From positions 1-24,797 of the forward strand of contig JBGZBY010000118.1 in the NCBI GenBank assembly GCA_041844915.1: DNA of 24,797 nucleotides, read 5' to 3'. Below the pieces are notes generated by a model. It searched no databases and was not told the DNA's origin. It saw only the letters and a list, made by a program, of their open reading frames with translations. Below are positions 8,901 through 16,670 of this stretch, one piece after another (within the stretch, counting starts at the first letter, position 1; every line of letters starts with the position of its first letter). Source of the DNA: W11650 sp041844915 (GTDB lineage Bacteria; Bacillota; Clostridia; Lachnospirales; Vallitaleaceae). The translations under genes were made by a program, and so were the position numbers.

Positions 8901-10673
8901 CGCTATAATGATTTTTATCAAAAAAAGGCGATGGAGTCCGGCGACAATTATGGAATTATTTCTGCGGATATCTATTATCTGCAGTATTACAGAGGACAGG
9001 GAAATTTTACGGCAGCAATCAGCCACGGGAAAAAGGCTTATGAATTAGCGGAAAAAACGAAGGATTATTTTGATCAGTTCTGTAGCATGGCAGAAATGGG
9101 CGTTACCTTTTTCTTTGCCAATCAGGAGGAGCAGGCAATCGAATGCTTTGAAAAGGCGCTTGAAATTAAGAAAAATCGCTATTTCCCGGCGCAATATACT
9201 TTATTGGCGCATTCCTATTATGCTATGGCTCTGTGCCGTAAGCAAAGAAAAATTCATCAAAGCTTTCCGGAGGATAAATCCTTGCTTTCCCGCATTCGGC
9301 AAATGATGGGGATTGCACTGGCAGGAAAAAAATATCCGACCTATTATGGCGCCGCGCTTAGAGCCCTAGCGGAATGGTATGTGCTTCGAGGCAATCACAG
9401 CAAGGCCAAGAAATATTATAAAGCCAGTATCGACCATACGATCGAATATAAACGCCAATGGCTGACTGCCAGCACGCAGCTGGCATACGGTAAGTTTTTG
9501 ACGGAAATCGGTGAAACAGCGGCGGCAATGCAGGAATTTATTCTGGCGGAATACAATTTCCGAAACTTGAAGATTGAATCCTTTGCCTTGATTGCCCAGC
9601 GGGAGCTGGAAAGCCTACAGGTCGGCTTGGGTGGAGTGGAAACGGAATTTGATAAATTCCAAAGGCGGCTGCAAAGAGAGCGGAAAAACAGCTTTTTTAC
9701 TGATCTGATCAGAGATTTAAGCTCGGTGTTGGATTACCGGGAATTAATCCAAAAAATGATTATGGTGCTGCTGGAGGCCTCGGGCGCGCAGCAGGTTGTT
9801 GTGTTTCTGCCGGTTGAGGACAGCGATCAGTTGAAAATTGAGGAATTTTATTCAGGAGAGAATCAGAAAAATCGGAATAAGGAGGATGTTTACCGAGAAA
9901 TGCCGATGAATTTGGTTCGGACGGCGTTTCAAACAAAAGAGATTTTGACCTTGGATAATGCCGAAAAAAGCGAATATGCCAAGATAGACGAGCTGCTTGC
10001 CGAAAAGCATATCAAATCGCTGATGTTGCTGCCGATTACGTATAAAAACAGTTTGAGGGCGATCTGCTACCTGGAAAATTCGCTTTCTACCGGAATATTT
10101 ACCAAGGAGATCGTAGAAAATATGAAAATTGTCGCCAGTCAGATGGCGGTTTCCATGGAAAATGCCATGCTCTACAAAATTGCTACGACGGACGATCTGA
10201 CCGGCCTTTACACGAGGAAGCATTTTGATTATCTCTTTCAGGAGGAAATGCGGCTGGCTAAGGAAAGCGGCGGCAATTTGGGCGTGGTCTTTATTGACAT
10301 TGATAAATTCAAAAAAATTAACGATACCTATGGACATATCGTAGGGGATAAGGTTTTGATCGAATTATCCACATTTTTGCGGTCGAATTGTCGTACTACC
10401 GATGTGATCGGACGTTTCGGCGGGGAAGAAATTATTCTGCTGCTGCGCGGGAATTCTTTGGCGGAAAGCTATAAGTTTGCCGAAAGACTGCGCCAGAAGC
10501 TGGAAAATTTTTCGATCAATACCGGCGACGAGATTTTAAATATCACTGCCAGTTTCGGCATCAGCTCTTATCCGGAGAATGGAGAAACGGCGGTCGAGCT
10601 TATCAATAAGGCGGATACGGCGCTCTATCGCTCAAAAAACGAGGGCAGAAACCGAGTGACGGCGGCAAAATAA
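5937..10673 (+). CDS. Pseudokinase-AAA ATPase-TPR-GAF-GGDEF signalling protein (putative diguanylate cyclase)
   Basis: This 1578-residue cytoplasmic protein probably makes cyclic di-GMP in response to signals sensed by its long N-terminal part. Residues 10-275 have the Ser/Thr kinase fold outline (VKYYRL, YMAPEQVG, DIRSDLYSLGVIAYQLLTGRLPF), but the HRD loop reads MYLVNPKN (131-138) and the DFG position reads FGEL (154-157), so it lacks the catalytic aspartates. An AAA/ORC-like ATPase follows with P-loop GEKNSGKS (322-329) and Walker-B-like LIILLENLD (440-448). About 680-1230 is helical and TPR-like. A GAF domain occupies about 1250-1415. The GGDEF domain carries GGEEI (1495-1499) and an RTTD inhibitory site (1486-1489) exactly five residues before it. 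ATG 5937 is preferred to 5919: GGTGAT lies at proper spacing before 5937, while the AGCAGG before 5919 is too close. No EAL domain is present. Confidence 0.88.
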   Translation: MQNVGKEFQKKYKLLSVRDEKETYSLYEAEEIETGHLYIVKYYRLSLFSQALGSLKQQLEKLAADETEFLPGIYDIGEENDELYVVTEKIEGYKLSDLINQKEKFDVTWVLKLIKKIAEGIQYFSKNGIAMYLVNPKNIYIDTNQQGENISIKFGELVSGSYMEEKDSDFMMEQAVYMAPEQVGINRKKFDIRSDLYSLGVIAYQLLTGRLPFRAKSLNQYMYLQIAQIPSGISQYNLEVNSSLDQMILCLLEKDPMNRYQSAESLLYDIREYLSGNVNFIFNAYDTISKINFHEKDFLSSRQMNRLDALLRQSKGFVLVSGEKNSGKSVVLDMVKLESKSKKNILLYGDCGHQLFRVDMIWNVLMEYLKVFEAYPMRRKDILRQEIVGRNNISKAVICTKADRFADFFEKDWEATGYPQEELENLLNLWRLISEVEDPLIILLENLDLDEVSNELLLKFYQSFDKVFFTISSRRSLPDHPLIDLKIPLKKITEAEVLEALGKVTGHRLEDAEGVAKYVYQRSRGNIYLSTEVANWLFQKDALTYREGRWRVNPLVLIDLGLPAEISAEIISRSDELSPQAEKLLAIMATIEDALPWTYVKRVAELESIDTKVVLEELTREQFLEQKIKDTVYYAFPDKEIYTHFRKKLSKSEIRHYSERIARVLELEYLRFRKSEEAIAMTRYYLRAQNNEKIKTYSFEAAQFLKSQGKNQQAIEVLNGFLNSLEYQDDEIILFYRAQKMAGEIYVAEGKPNEAEKTFEELLKLDLTPEMRADILEERSWVAFYKGNFQEALDYVKAAMKEKRIHLPNNDFELYTGIVKQIIIRLGQSLLRESEVNLAVKPNRSIRQEINQNIWWVSIMVDVRYFAYFSLWTTNQHWSRTKISQELALSYFNMAQMCLGTPFRKMARKYFAKGLKIAEEIGDDHITMISHTLLAYKSEVLGDYEGQLNYALMALQIHKKLQFSPFYGLTINALIHAYNYLGDFSNMLRYNDFYQKKAMESGDNYGIISADIYYLQYYRGQGNFTAAISHGKKAYELAEKTKDYFDQFCSMAEMGVTFFFANQEEQAIECFEKALEIKKNRYFPAQYTLLAHSYYAMALCRKQRKIHQSFPEDKSLLSRIRQMMGIALAGKKYPTYYGAALRALAEWYVLRGNHSKAKKYYKASIDHTIEYKRQWLTASTQLAYGKFLTEIGETAAAMQEFILAEYNFRNLKIESFALIAQRELESLQVGLGGVETEFDKFQRRLQRERKNSFFTDLIRDLSSVLDYRELIQKMIMVLLEASGAQQVVVFLPVEDSDQLKIEEFYSGENQKNRNKEDVYREMPMNLVRTAFQTKEILTLDNAEKSEYAKIDELLAEKHIKSLMLLPITYKNSLRAICYLENSLSTGIFTKEIVENMKIVASQMAVSMENAMLYKIATTDDLTGLYTRKHFDYLFQEEMRLAKESGGNLGVVFIDIDKFKKINDTYGHIVGDKVLIELSTFLRSNCRTTDVIGRFGGEEIILLLRGNSLAESYKFAERLRQKLENFSINTGDEILNITASFGISSYPENGETAVELINKADTALYRSKNEGRNRVTAAK

Positions 10674-10687
10674 TTTTTATTTTGCTC

Positions 10688-10716
10688 TTGTATACAGCGT
10701 ATGGGGATGATATAAT
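10688..10716 (+). promoter_or_regulatory. SigA-type promoter of nifJ
   Basis: TTGTAT (10688-10693), a 17-nt spacer and a perfect TATAAT (10711-10716) with TG at 10708-10709 form a strong extended -10 promoter. It leaves a leader of about 130 nt before nifJ, in which I recognise no riboswitch. Confidence 0.8.
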
Positions 10717-10855
10717 AAATTGGATAGGGGACATTTTGGCTCCGATCGCTATAAGGTATTGCTCAACTTTTTTCGTGATGTAAAAGGTATTTTGTTAAAG
10801 GGTTAAAGGTGAAACAGGTTGAGGATTAGGATATTTATTATTTAAGGAGGTTACT

Positions 10856-13800
10856 ATGGCAAAACACATGAAGACAATGGATGGAAATACTGCGGCGGCA
10901 TATGTGTCCTATGCATTTACCGATGTGGCAGCAATCTATCCGATCACGCCTTCTTCGCCGATGGCAGAGTATGTAGACGAATGGGCGGCGAAAGGGCAAA
11001 AGAATATTTTCGGAGAAACGGTGACGGTTTCGGAACTTCAATCCGAAGGCGGCGCATCGGGAGCGGTTCACGGCTCTCTTCAGGCGGGTGCTTTGACGAC
11101 GACCTATACGGCATCGCAAGGTCTGCTTTTAATGATTCCGAATATGTATAAGATTGCCGGCGAGCTTTTGCCGGGTGTATTCCATGTCAGCGCGCGGGCT
11201 TTGGCAGGACATGCGCTTTCGATTTTCGGAGATCACTCTGATGTTATGGCGGCTAGACAAACTGGTTTTGCTCTTTTAGCCTCCGGCAGCGTGCAGGAGG
11301 TCATGGATTTGGGAGGAATCGCTCACCTTGCAGCCATTAAGTCAAGAGTGCCGTTTATGCATTTCTTTGACGGTTTCCGTACATCTCATGAAGTACAAAA
11401 GATTGAAGTGATCGAATATGACGATTTCAAAAAGCTGTTGGATATGGATGCGCTGAATGAATTCAGACAGAGAGCGCTGAATCCGGAGCATCCGGTTACC
11501 AGAGGCACCGCTCAGAATCCGGATATTTTCTTCCAAGCGAAGGAAGCATCCAATCCGTTCTATGAAAAAGTGCCCGGTATCGTAGAGGAGTACATGAACA
11601 AGATCAGCGATTTGACCGGCAGAAAATACGAGCTGTTTAATTATGTCGGTGCCCCGGATGCGACCAATGTTATCGTAGCCATGGGCTCGGTAACGGAAAC
11701 GGCGGAGGAAGTAGTAAATTATTTGACGGAAAAAGGTCAAAAGGTTGGCTTGATCAAGGTTCACCTATATCGTCCGTTCTCCGCGGAGCATTTCCTGAGA
11801 GTACTGCCAAAAACCACCAAGAGAATTGCTGTACTTGATAGAACCAAGGAGCCGGGCGCGTTGGCAGAGCCTCTGCATTTGGATGTTCGCATGATGTTCT
11901 ACGGAACCGACTGGCAGCCGTTGATCGTGGGTGGTCGCTACGGACTTGGTTCCAAGGATACCACTCCTTCACAGATTCTGGCGGTATTTAAGAATCTGGA
12001 GGCAGATAAGCCGAGAAACGGCTTTACCATTGGTATTGAGGACGATGTTACCCATCTGTCCCTGCCAATTACCGAGCAGATTCATACCGAAAAAGAAGGC
12101 GCAAAGCGCTGCAAATTCTGGGGTCTGGGCTCGGACGGTACTGTTGGTGCCAACAAAAACTCGATCAAGATTATCGGCGATAAGACCGATTTGTATGCGC
12201 AGGGCTATTTCAGCTATGACTCAAAAAAATCCGGAGGTATCACTGTATCTCACCTGCGTTTTGGCAAAGAGCCGATTCAGTCAACCTATTTGCTGCAGGA
12301 GGTAGACTTTGTTGCCTGCCATCAGCAGTCCTACGTCGATAAGTATGATCTGCTGGAGGGCTTAAAGAAGGGTGGCGCCTTCCTTTTGAATACCAAATGG
12401 AGCGCCAAGGAGCTGGATACGCATTTACCGGCGAAGCTGAAAAAGGAGATTGCCGACAAGGAGATTCGCCTTTACACGATTGACGCGCGGGATCATGCGG
12501 AAAGCATCGGCTTGGGCAATCGCATCAATACCATCATGCAGTCTGCCTTCTTTGCCATTGCGCAGGTTATTCCGACTGAGGAAGCCATCGGCTATATGAA
12601 GGAATATGCCGAAAAGACCTATGGCAACAAAGGGGAAAAGGTCATTCAAATGAACTTCCAGGCAATTGAGCTGGGAGCCAAGGCCTTTGAGCAAATAGAA
12701 GTTCCGGCAAGCTGGAAGAATGCCGAGGAAACAAAGGCAGAGGCTGTAAAGGCAGCCAATGAGCCGGAATTTGTTCAAAAGATTTTGCATCCGGTCAATG
12801 CGCAGCAGGGCGATAAGTTGCCGGTATCGGTATTTGTCGGCAGTGAGGACGGTACCTTCCCGCAGGGCTTGTCTGCTTATGAAAAGCGTGGTATCGCTGC
12901 TTTTGTTCCGGAGTGGATTCCGGCAAATTGTATTCAATGTAATCAATGTGCGTTTGTTTGTCCTCATGCTTCTATTCGTCCGTTCCTAGTAACCGACGAG
13001 GAGATGAAGAATGCGCCGGAGGCATTTGCGGTTGAGCAGGCAAAAGGCAAGGGCTTAGAGCCGTATAAATTCCGTATGCAGGTGGATATTTTGGACTGTC
13101 AGGGCTGCGGCAACTGCGCCGATATTTGTCCGTCGAAGGAGAAATCCTTGATCATGAAGCCGATCGACACGCAGGAAGCAGAGATTGCCAACTGGGAATA
13201 CGCGCATCACAATATTACTTATAAAGATACGATTTTAGCCAAGGATACGGTTAAGGGCAGCCAGTTTGCGCAGCCGTTGATGGAATTCTCTGGAGCCTGT
13301 GCAGGCTGTGGCGAAACCCCGTATTTAAAGGATATTACCCAGCTTTATGGGGATCGCATGGTAATTGCCAACGCAACCGGCTGTTCCTCAATCTGGGGCG
13401 GTTCGGCGCCGTCTACCGTTTACACCACCAATGCAGAGGGCTGCGGACCGGCTTGGGCAAACTCCTTGTTTGAGGACAATGCCGAGTATGGTTACGGTAT
13501 GGCAATTGGTATCAGAAAGCTGCGTCAACAGTTGACCGGCTTGATGAAACAGCTGGCGGAGCTGAATGTGGCAGAGGATGTAAAGGCGGCAGTAAACGGC
13601 TGGCTAGAAGTAAAAGATAATACAGAGCTGGATAAGGCTGCTTCGGAAAAAGTAAAAGCATTGTTTGGCAAGGATTTGGGCAGCGCTGAGGCAAATGAGC
13701 TTTTGGCAGAGATTGAAAAGCTCGGCAGTTATCTGGTGAAGAAATCTGTTTGGATCGTCGGCGGCGATGGATGGGCTTATGATATCGGCTACGGCGGATT

Positions 13801-14395
13801 GGATCAGGTATTGGCATCGGGAGAAAATGTCAATGTGCTGGTCTTTGATACCGAAGTGTATTCCAATACCGGCGGCCAGTCCTCGAAATCGACCCCGACG
13901 GCAGCGGTTGCTAAATTTGCCGCTTCTGGTAAGAAAACCAAGAAGAAGGATCTCGGCCTTATGGCAACCACCTATGGCTATGTTTATGTTGCGCAGGTAG
14001 CAATGGGAGCGAATAAGGTTCAGTTTATGAAGGCGTTGAAGGAAGCGGAAAGCTATGACGGACCGTCGTTGATCATTGCCTACTCCACCTGTATTAACCA
14101 TGGCTTAAAGGTGGGTATGGGCAAATCGCAGGAGAGAATGCAGCTTGCGGTAGAAGCTGGATACTGGCATCTGTGGAGATTCAATCCGTTGCTGGCTAAA
14201 GAGGGAAAGAATCCGTTCGTGCTGGATTCTAAAGCTCCGAGCACAGACTTCAAGGAATTCTTGCGCGGAGAGATTCGCTATACCAGTCTTGAAAAGCAAT
14301 TCCCCGAATTGGCACAGGAGCTGTTTGCCAGTGCGGAGGAAAGCGCTAAGGAAAGATATGATTCCTATGTTCGCATGGCGAATATGGAGTATTAA
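10856..14395 (+). CDS. nifJ: Pyruvate:ferredoxin (flavodoxin) oxidoreductase
   Basis: This oxygen-sensitive enzyme converts pyruvate and CoA to acetyl-CoA and CO2 and reduces ferredoxin, a central step of anaerobic fermentation. The 1179-residue single chain is full length. YPITPSSPMAEY near residue 26 opens the pyrimidine-binding domain. Two 4Fe-4S ferredoxin motifs are present: C692, C695, C698, C702 and C748, C751, C754, C758. The TPP-proximal cluster cysteines are C815, C818, C843 and C1079, matching the arrangement of the Desulfovibrio africanus enzyme. VGGDGWAYDIGYGG and NTGGQSSKSTP belong to the TPP/magnesium site. AAGGAGG precedes the ATG. The gene is monocistronic, between its own strong promoter and a downstream terminator. 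Codon choice looks more GC-rich than in the folate block, as expected for a highly expressed gene. Confidence 0.97.
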   Translation: MAKHMKTMDGNTAAAYVSYAFTDVAAIYPITPSSPMAEYVDEWAAKGQKNIFGETVTVSELQSEGGASGAVHGSLQAGALTTTYTASQGLLLMIPNMYKIAGELLPGVFHVSARALAGHALSIFGDHSDVMAARQTGFALLASGSVQEVMDLGGIAHLAAIKSRVPFMHFFDGFRTSHEVQKIEVIEYDDFKKLLDMDALNEFRQRALNPEHPVTRGTAQNPDIFFQAKEASNPFYEKVPGIVEEYMNKISDLTGRKYELFNYVGAPDATNVIVAMGSVTETAEEVVNYLTEKGQKVGLIKVHLYRPFSAEHFLRVLPKTTKRIAVLDRTKEPGALAEPLHLDVRMMFYGTDWQPLIVGGRYGLGSKDTTPSQILAVFKNLEADKPRNGFTIGIEDDVTHLSLPITEQIHTEKEGAKRCKFWGLGSDGTVGANKNSIKIIGDKTDLYAQGYFSYDSKKSGGITVSHLRFGKEPIQSTYLLQEVDFVACHQQSYVDKYDLLEGLKKGGAFLLNTKWSAKELDTHLPAKLKKEIADKEIRLYTIDARDHAESIGLGNRINTIMQSAFFAIAQVIPTEEAIGYMKEYAEKTYGNKGEKVIQMNFQAIELGAKAFEQIEVPASWKNAEETKAEAVKAANEPEFVQKILHPVNAQQGDKLPVSVFVGSEDGTFPQGLSAYEKRGIAAFVPEWIPANCIQCNQCAFVCPHASIRPFLVTDEEMKNAPEAFAVEQAKGKGLEPYKFRMQVDILDCQGCGNCADICPSKEKSLIMKPIDTQEAEIANWEYAHHNITYKDTILAKDTVKGSQFAQPLMEFSGACAGCGETPYLKDITQLYGDRMVIANATGCSSIWGGSAPSTVYTTNAEGCGPAWANSLFEDNAEYGYGMAIGIRKLRQQLTGLMKQLAELNVAEDVKAAVNGWLEVKDNTELDKAASEKVKALFGKDLGSAEANELLAEIEKLGSYLVKKSVWIVGGDGWAYDIGYGGLDQVLASGENVNVLVFDTEVYSNTGGQSSKSTPTAAVAKFAASGKKTKKKDLGLMATTYGYVYVAQVAMGANKVQFMKALKEAESYDGPSLIIAYSTCINHGLKVGMGKSQERMQLAVEAGYWHLWRFNPLLAKEGKNPFVLDSKAPSTDFKEFLRGEIRYTSLEKQFPELAQELFASAEESAKERYDSYVRMANMEY

Positions 14396-14447
14396 AATAG
14401 CTGGCAGAAATATTGAGCTGGCTGTTTGAGTGGCTTAAAAAAGAAGG

Positions 14448-14486
14448 CCTGCCGCTGCCTATGCTTTTAGCATAAGCGGCGGCAGG
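14448..14486. repeat. Long inverted repeat downstream of nifJ
   Basis: The 17-nt arm at 14448-14464 (CCTGCCGCTGCCTATGC) pairs with 14470-14486 around a TTTTA loop, with one G-U pair and one mismatch. It is followed by A-rich rather than T-rich sequence on the plus strand. It may stabilise the nifJ message, or act on the minus strand, where a T tract follows 5 nt later. Confidence 0.6.
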
Positions 14487-14496
14487 AAAGAAAAAG

Positions 14497-14530
14497 AAAA
14501 GGAAGCGGAGGTATCTGGCTTCCTTTTTCT
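14497..14530 (+). terminator. Intrinsic terminator of nifJ
   Basis: AAAAGGAAGC (14497-14506) and GCTTCCTTTT (14518-14527) form a 10-bp stem with an 11-nt loop, and the T tract TTTTTCT closes it. It lies about 100 nt after the nifJ stop codon. Confidence 0.7.
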
Positions 14531-14583
14531 GCCAATAAGAAGCCGTTTTTAATAATCTGGGAGTACTCTTTTTTATAGAAAAA

Positions 14584-14612
14584 TTATCAAAAGGCGACTG
14601 AGCTGATAAAAT
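14584..14612 (+). promoter_or_regulatory. Candidate promoter of the VOC gene
   Basis: TTATCA (14584-14589), a 17-nt spacer and TAAAAT (14607-14612) with TG at 14604-14605. The -10 is identical to that of the GGDEF gene promoter; the -35 is weaker. Confidence 0.5.
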
Positions 14613-14678
14613 CATACAGCAGACGATTATTCTGCAAAGGGCTGATCGAATGAGTAAAATGAGGCTAGGAGATAGGGT

Positions 14679-15062
14679 ATGCATCATATAGAGATTTATG
14701 TAAGCGACTTGAAAAGGAGCAGGGACTTTTATGGCTGGCTTTTGCCGGAGCTGGGATATTTGCTCTTTCAGGAATGGGAAAATGGCTTTTCCTACCGGAA
14801 GGCTACTTTTTATCTTGTTTTTGTTCAGACCAGAGAAAAATATTTGCCCAATTCCTATAATCGCTGTAATGTGGGATTAAACCATTTAGCTTTTCACTGC
14901 GATTCAAAGGACAAAATAGAAGCCTTAAGGAAGCAGCTGATAAAGAAAAAAACGCCCATGCTCTATGAGGACAGATATCCCTATGCCGGCGGGGAGGAGC
15001 ATTTTGCGCTGTTTTTCGAGGATCCCGATAGAATCAAGCTGGAAATTGTTTATGAGCCATAA
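14679..15062 (+). CDS. VOC superfamily (glyoxalase/bleomycin resistance/dioxygenase) protein
   Basis: The 127-residue protein has the paired beta-alpha-beta-beta-beta arrangement of VOC metalloenzymes. Likely metal ligands are H3 in the first strand (HHIEIYVSD), H69 in GLNHLAFH, and E122 in KLEIVYEP; DFYGWLLPELGY (16-27) is a typical helix-turn of the fold. Function within the superfamily (lyase, isomerase, thiol transferase or binding protein) cannot be assigned. AGGAG precedes the ATG at slightly long spacing. It has its own candidate promoter and is followed by a repeat-bearing gap whose first repeat copy overlaps its stop codon. Confidence 0.85.
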   Translation: MHHIEIYVSDLKRSRDFYGWLLPELGYLLFQEWENGFSYRKATFYLVFVQTREKYLPNSYNRCNVGLNHLAFHCDSKDKIEALRKQLIKKKTPMLYEDRYPYAGGEEHFALFFEDPDRIKLEIVYEP

Positions 15063-15145
15063 AACCGGAAGCCCCAATAAAGCAGGCAGCGCCGGACAAG
15101 GCGGAGCGATGCCAGATAAAACGGGGCTGTGGGAAGCGGGCTTGA
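15059..15145. repeat. Direct repeat, copy 1
   Basis: The first of two related segments, overlapping the VOC stop codon. It contains CCCCAATAAAGCAGGCAG (15072-15089), a divergent 9-nt piece, and a 24-nt block at 15099-15122 that is identical in copy 2. The similarity continues weakly through GGGAAGCG at 15131-15138. Confidence 0.8.
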
Positions 15146-15385
15146 AGGTTTTTTATAGCTTAAAAAGTCGGAGTGACTCGATAGAAGCTATGGGGGCAGC
15201 GAAAGGATCTGCGGAAGGGTTGCTAAGTTATAAAAATGGAAATCCCCAATAAAGCAGGCAGGCCATAAGGCGGAGCGATGCCAGATAAAACAGAACATGG
15301 GAAGCGCAGGCGTAAAACTAGAAGCCTAGCAAATCAAAAGCAGGGGAATTTGCAAAAATAAGAGCAGTAAAAATAAGGAGACTTT
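15063..15385. other. 323-nt gap with a direct repeat, no gene seen
   Basis: Open frames exist in this gap but lack a ribosome binding site and protein-like sequence. Its main content is the two-copy direct repeat at 15059-15145 and 15230-15310. The last 20 nt hold the AAGGAG site of the DUF1801 gene. Confidence 0.6.
15230..15310. repeat. Direct repeat, copy 2
   Basis: The second copy, about 171 bp downstream of the first. CCCCAATAAAGCAGGCAG is at 15244-15261, a divergent 6-nt piece follows, and the 24-nt block identical to copy 1 is at 15268-15291. The flanks ATAAAA..GGAA before and TGGGAAGCG after are also shared. Confidence 0.8.
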
Positions 15386-15847
15386 ATGAAATACGAGGTA
15401 AAAACGGTAGAGGAATATCTCTTACAGATACCGGAGGCGCATAAAGAGGCAATCAACAAGCTGAGAGAAATCTTTACCAAAAGCTTGCCGGATAAATATG
15501 TCGAAAAGCTTCAATATGATATGATCAGCTATGTGGTGCCTAGAGAGGTATTTCCACAGGGCTATCACTGCAATCCAGAGGATGATCTGTGCTTTCTTTC
15601 GCTTGCATCGCAAAAAAAGCATATTGCCGTTTATCATATGGGCATGTATCTGCGAGAAGATCTCAGAAGCTGGTTTTTAGAGGAATATCCTAAATATGTA
15701 AAGGCAAAGCCAGATGTGGGGAAATCCTGTATTCGATTTAAAAATCCCGAAGCTATACCTTATCCGCTTATCGCTGAGTTGTGCGGGAAGATGAGCAGGA
15801 GCGAATTTATTGAAAAATATGAGGGAATTCTTTCCCGAAGGAAATAG
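15386..15847 (+). CDS. DUF1801 (YdhG-like) family protein
   Basis: A 153-residue cytoplasmic protein of the DUF1801 family, whose fold is that of YdhG-like proteins and for which an iron-chaperone role has been proposed in Bacillus; I cannot confirm that role here. Family features seen are the N-terminal VEEYLLQIPEAHKEAINKLR segment, the central YDMISYVVPR and FLSLASQKKHIAVYHMGMY strands, and the C-terminal GKSCIRFKNPEAIPYPLIAEL helix region. AAGGAG lies 8 nt before the ATG. It stands between two repeat-rich gaps, and the last bases of the gene match the start of the 35-bp tandem repeat that follows. Confidence 0.85.
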   Translation: MKYEVKTVEEYLLQIPEAHKEAINKLREIFTKSLPDKYVEKLQYDMISYVVPREVFPQGYHCNPEDDLCFLSLASQKKHIAVYHMGMYLREDLRSWFLEEYPKYVKAKPDVGKSCIRFKNPEAIPYPLIAELCGKMSRSEFIEKYEGILSRRK

Positions 15848-16040
15848 TCGGAAAAAATTAGGAAATAAGCAGAGGATAATGCCGGAAATACATGGAAACT
15901 ACTATAGGAGAAAATGCGGGAAATATAGAAAATACTTATAGGAGATAATGCTGGAAATATTATAGAAACTAATATAGAAGATAGTATAGGAAATGCCATA
16001 GAAAATAATATAATAGATAACATAAGAATATTATAAAGAT
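15841..16040. repeat. Degenerate tandem repeat, period about 35 bp
   Basis: Four clear units lie at 15875-15909, 15910-15943, 15944-15979 and 15980-16015 (35, 34, 36 and 36 nt), each beginning GATAATG-like (GATAATGCCGG, GAAAATGCGGG, GATAATGCTGG, GATAGTATAGG) and ending near TATAGGA or TATAGAA. A more divergent unit precedes them from 15841, inside the end of the DUF1801 gene, and a partial one follows to about 16040. Unit lengths vary by 1-2 nt, so the array is not a coding repeat. Confidence 0.8.
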
Positions 16041-16070
16041 GAAAGCGGGAAATAGTGGTCAGGAGGAAAA

Positions 16071-16649
16071 ATGACAGTGGAATTGATGCGGCCGACGGAA
16101 GCGATGGAGCAAGAGGTTATGGACTACCGTCGGGAATATTTGCAGGAAAGTGACTATATTCAAGGGGGAGCAGGTCTTCATAGTTATGAATGCTATGCGG
16201 ATTGGCTGGCATATTTGAAAAAATGTGAAGCCAAGGAAAGCTGCGAAGCAGGGAAGGTGCCGTCCACCCAGTATTTGGCCTATGATCGGGATAAAAAACG
16301 AGTGGTTGGTCTACTCAATTTTCGGCATGAGCTGAATGATTATTTGATGGAAAGAGGCGGTCATATCGGCTATTCGGTTAGAGGGAGCGAGCGCCGTAAG
16401 GGTTATGCTGCTAAAATGCTGGAGATGGCCTTGGCAGAGGCTCAAGCAATGAATTTGCAAAGGGTGCTGGTAACCTGTAACGAGAATAATATCGGTTCTG
16501 CGCGGACGATTGAAAAAAATGGCGGGATTCTTGAAAATACGATATGGGACGAGGAAGAAAAAGTACTGGTTCGGCGATATTGGATTGATGTCAGAGGGGT
16601 GGTAAGAAAGGCTGCGGAGGAATTGAAAAAGAAAAATGACGAGCAATAG
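16071..16649 (+). CDS. GNAT family N-acetyltransferase
   Basis: The 192-residue protein is a predicted acetyl-CoA-dependent acetyltransferase of the COG3981 type, substrate unknown. The core is at 78-150: strand VVGLLNFRHELND, GHIGYSVRGSERRKGYA with the acetyl-CoA pyrophosphate loop RRKGYA at 108-113, then RVLVTCNENNIGSARTIEKNGG (131-152), which is the usual second half of the GNAT fold. AGGAGG precedes the ATG. The stop is 21 nt before the metallophosphoesterase start, so the two genes are probably co-transcribed. Confidence 0.88.
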   Translation: MTVELMRPTEAMEQEVMDYRREYLQESDYIQGGAGLHSYECYADWLAYLKKCEAKESCEAGKVPSTQYLAYDRDKKRVVGLLNFRHELNDYLMERGGHIGYSVRGSERRKGYAAKMLEMALAEAQAMNLQRVLVTCNENNIGSARTIEKNGGILENTIWDEEEKVLVRRYWIDVRGVVRKAAEELKKKNDEQ

Positions 16650-16670
16650 AAGCATAGAGGGAGATGGGCA

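Noticed and set aside
10717..10855. Riboswitch in the nifJ leader or the GGDEF gene leader
   Set aside because: No conserved c-di-GMP, SAM, THF or other riboswitch core that I know could be recognised; only a plain leader is seen.
12425..12967. 180-codon open frame antisense to nifJ
   Set aside because: It lies fully inside nifJ on the other strand, has no ribosome binding site or family resemblance, and is explained by the codon pattern of the real gene.
14448..14486. The long nifJ-downstream hairpin as the plus-strand terminator
   Set aside because: It is followed by an A-rich stretch, not T residues; the next hairpin at 14497-14530 has the T tract.
15760..16023. 87-codon minus-strand hydrophobic open frame across the tandem repeat
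   Set aside because: Its Ile/Phe/Ser-rich sequence results from the A-rich repeats read in reverse; there is no ribosome binding site and it overlaps the DUF1801 gene.
15841..16040. CRISPR array
   Set aside because: The units are contiguous, degenerate and about 35 nt long without unique spacers, so the array is a simple tandem repeat.
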